Of a stretch of 64,000 nucleotides of DNA, positions 61,008 to 64,000 are shown one piece after another. Position 1 is the first letter of the stretch. Each line of letters begins with the position of its first letter. Both the position numbers and the translations under genes were made by a program. Source of the stretch: Eumeta japonica (Eukaryota > Arthropoda > Insecta > Lepidoptera > Psychidae); NCBI GenBank assembly GCA_005406025.1, contig BGZK01000886.1, forward strand, positions 186,001 through 250,000. Direction: 5' to 3'. The notes under the pieces are model-generated. The model worked only from the letters and a program-made list of their open reading frames with translations. It was not told the DNA's origin and ran no database searches.

Positions 61008-63800
61008 GTGAGTAGCATCATCGAAACATCTATATGATTTATGAATCTGAAAATGTGTATTGTCTTCTATTTCTCATATACTCATCCTGACAATTTATCA
61101 CCTATAAATGATAACTGTAATTTTGACTTTGAATAAAGTCAGTGATCATATCTAATTTATAAGATTCTCTATAATCAAAATTTTTTTTTTTTTAATTAAT
61201 ATGGCTTTCTATTATTACAAAAGTCAATCATACTGGTTGTACTAAAAAGTTTTATAAATGGCGAACCATAATGTAACAATATTTCCATATCCAAAATAAA
61301 ATTCTCATGTATATAACAGAAACCAAATTCTATGTGAATCACCGCTAGGGTACTTTTTAATGGTTATATATACTAAATGTAACTTACCAATTAAGTTATA
61401 TTTAACACACATCTGTGACCCAAACCTAGATATTTAACATAAATAAATTATTTTAATATATGTGAGTCACTTTTGGGGGGTAAATTATAAAAGTAAAAAA
61501 AAGTTATAAACTATTATGACTATATGACATATCAAATGAAAGCACTTATTGTGAGGGTTTGAAATTTTTTATATTTTTAAAGAAAATTATTTAAAGTTAT
61601 TTAAGAAAAGAGATAAAAATTGACCATTCTCTTTTTATCTCTAAAAGGACTGCACCACTAAAATTTTGAGAGAAATACAGAAAATAGTTCATTACAATAC
61701 AACACAAAACTGCTGCTCTGAATTGCTTACGAACGATGCAATGTGCAAGTGTAATGCTCCCTGACCCTTCTTGATTTTATGCCATTATTACACTTTCGTG
61801 ACTAACTACAAAGTGGTAGAATTTCATGTTATACTGTACTTATGAATTACAGGAAAGTTTATAAGAAATCTATACTTTTCTTCATTGTACTTCATTTCAA
61901 TATTTGTATAAACTTAAGTATGTGAGTGCATAACAGTTTATTTATATTTTATTTTTGCTCTATTGTAAAAGTTGTAATATATACAAGCACCATACTTGGC
62001 ATGATTATAGGCAAATTTAAAGAAAAAATACATAAAACTCGGCCAAGTATGAGTGGGGTTTATGCTAAAATTCATAAATGCATGAATGAAAATAATTTAT
62101 TTTCAAGATTTACTTGTTTTGTAGTATGAAACCTTCAGTGAACAAGTCTGGCTTGTACTTGGCTGCCTTTTTTCATTGTTGTAGTTTATTCTTCAAAGTG
62201 CAAATTCCAGTACGTACATTTTAACCAAACATTATTTTGTCATTAACATATGGACAATGTTATCAGAGAATGGTGTGATTTGCAAAAATATAGTAACTAG
62301 AATGAAAAGATATGTTGAGACCATATTCCTATTTGGAAAAGTTCAATAAAACTCATTTGATACAGCAAATATATTTAGTGAATGTGTATGAAGGAAGATG
62401 TGTGATGTATGAACAAAGGTCAGCAACCTTAAAAAAAAATTATGTAGACAAAATTGCAGTTTGTATTAAACAAGGGCTAACTTTTAAGCAACCGAAACTA
62501 TGGACTGTGATGTATAGTTAGTGTAGCGAAAGAGATATGTAAAGATCAAACATACCATGGGGGATCTGTGTTCTCAGACTATTTTTCTGGGAAATAGACA
62601 TGTTAAATATAGGTAAAATAGAAATTGTAATGTGCACCCTATTTTATTTATATTCTATTGATTCCTAGTAAAAGGCAATTTTAACTTCTGTCTGATTATG
62701 TTTTATATTTGTTATTTATTTAATGAGCATAAATTATTTTTTTTATTTAAATAAATTTGATTAAATTAAATTTTAACAATTTTAAAATATTACTAATAAT
62801 TTGAAGATTTTAAAGAATCTTCCGAATTAACAGACATCATGTGGATTCAGATTTTCAACGTTAACTAATTTTATGTAATGAGCTAATATCTACTATTCAA
62901 ATTCCATGCAGCGTTTCCTCTAGCATGCTATATGAATTATAATGTGTATATCACAGCCCTTACAGAAATTCATGTTTTTTGAGAATCTATGTTGCAAATT
63001 TTACTTTTTGAAATCATACAATAACAATAATCCAAAAAACCAAAGTAATAAAAATTAAAAATGGAGGAAAAAATAGTGAATATCTTAAAAACTAAAGAAT
63101 AATAAATTCATAATTACTAGCACTAGCTAAACAATCACTACTTCATTCTGACACAAAAGTAATTAAATGTTACAAAGGGAAAAGTCGTGTATACTGTCAT
63201 TTTTAATATCATGAACTATACTTGGAAGATGACAAAACTAATCTTTATTTGTAGTAAAGATTAAAAAAAATCAGCATGTAAGAAAAAGTAGCAGATCAAC
63301 TTATATTCAAGAGCTTAAAGAATATTACATGGGACAAGTGGAGTAAATGAAGAACTTCTAAATATATATAAAATCTTGATATTCTATAGATGTGAAGACA
63401 CAGAAATAGACAATATAGGATATATAAATATGATATGGAAAGTATAGGTGGAAAACTTAGACTAGAAATGCTTTTGTTTGGGAAGAAAAGTAGTAAGCCT
63501 TTGCCGATAGTCTTGCATACCTTGATTTCCAATGTCAAAACAACACTAATAATGACTTTTAAATTAAATTTATCATTATTATGGCTTATTATAATTATGA
63601 CTCGCAATATAATAACTTATTGCATGACTTCTATAATAATAATGCAAGTAAAAACATTAGAATGAAATATTTACAATATGATATAATCAAATTGGACATA
63701 TATTTACTTGTGAGTTAAATTAAGAAATGATTTGGAAATCCTTAACAGAATGGAATTAGAAGTTGATGTTCTAAACTGAATAAGTAAATATCTATAGACA
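61008..63800 (+). other. Gp93 intron 2 (at least the first part)
   Basis: It opens with GTGAGT after exon 2. No frame matching the next conserved endoplasmin peptide was found up to 63800; the short open frames here are AT-driven. Confidence 0.55.
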
Positions 63801-63803
63801 TCA

Positions 63804-63933
63804 TTAACGTCTATCAGCAGCCAGTATCGCTACTCTACTTTTAAGCCAAGCAGAGTCACGAATATGATAATGCAGACGCCGATCCCACCAAGGTGCACTC
63901 CAATCCTGACCCACATTAGTCCATTGCCCATAC
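63804..63933 (-). CDS. Unidentified C-terminal exon, Trp/Arg-rich, runs off to the right
   Basis: A possible acceptor, ACATAAACAG|GTATGGG, precedes 42 residues rich in Trp, Arg and Asp (GQWTNVGQDWSAPWWDRRLH, then YHIRDSAWLKSRVAILAADRR) and a TAA stop at 63804-63806. The GC content is higher than the AT-rich flanks, and the peptide is strikingly non-random for this DNA. I cannot name the family. The gene body would lie right of the window on the minus strand, so this exon would sit inside a Gp93 intron or between convergent transcripts. Confidence 0.45.
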
Positions 63934-64000
63934 CTGTTTATGTAACAGAACATATTATTAAATATTTGATAGAAAAGGGCTATTAAAAACACTGATGAGC

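Overview
The window looks like genomic DNA from an insect, most likely a moth or butterfly. It is AT-rich and intron-bearing, with sparse genes and many decayed mariner, jockey and short inverted-repeat elements. Three protein genes can be named from the sequence alone: vestigial (vg, minus strand, five coding exons between 14.41 and 19.31 kb), a PSMG4-type proteasome assembly chaperone (minus strand, 52.70-53.12 kb, one exon) and the first two coding exons of the ER chaperone Gp93/endoplasmin (plus strand, 60.21-61.01 kb). Two further minus-strand coding pieces (59.26-59.66 kb and 63.80-63.93 kb) look plausible but I cannot name them.

Layout. 0-14.4 kb: a mariner remnant at the left edge, degenerate repeats, a short-inverted-repeat element, two short GC-rich islands (5.65-5.88 and 12.96-13.19 kb) and a compact palindrome cluster near 13.4 kb. 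No protein exon was recognised here. If vg splices out of its fifth exon, this stretch lies in its last intron or 3' flank. 14.4-19.4 kb: vg. 19.4-39.4 kb: noncoding and repeat-rich, with two mariner remnants and a GT-rich microsatellite. 39.5-39.9 kb: a strong GC/CpG-rich island, the best candidate for a distal promoter or 5' noncoding exon, possibly of vg. 40-52.6 kb: repeat-rich, with an inverted-repeat element, a mariner tail, a hAT-type nonautonomous element with a perfect 8-bp target duplication, and a second copy of the left-edge mariner. 52.7-53.1 kb: PSMG4. 54.2-57.6 kb: a 5'-truncated, frameshifted jockey-like non-LTR retrotransposon. 59.2-64 kb: start of Gp93 and its unidentified neighbours.

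Biology. Vg is the wing-selector cofactor of the TEAD factor Scalloped, and its TDU (tondu) segment is intact here. The usual C-terminal exon (ending in a DLYWF-like peptide in Drosophila) was not found, and the splice donor of exon 5 overlaps an in-frame TAG. Gp93 and PSMG4 are housekeeping proteostasis genes with no evident functional link to vg.

I did not find a convincing undescribed multi-gene system. The most interesting signals are the vg 3' end ambiguity, the distal CpG island, clustered perfect palindromes (one lying exactly between a 10-bp direct duplication), and a short repeat at both borders of Gp93 intron 1. All calls come from reading the sequence and recalled family knowledge; no database search was run.
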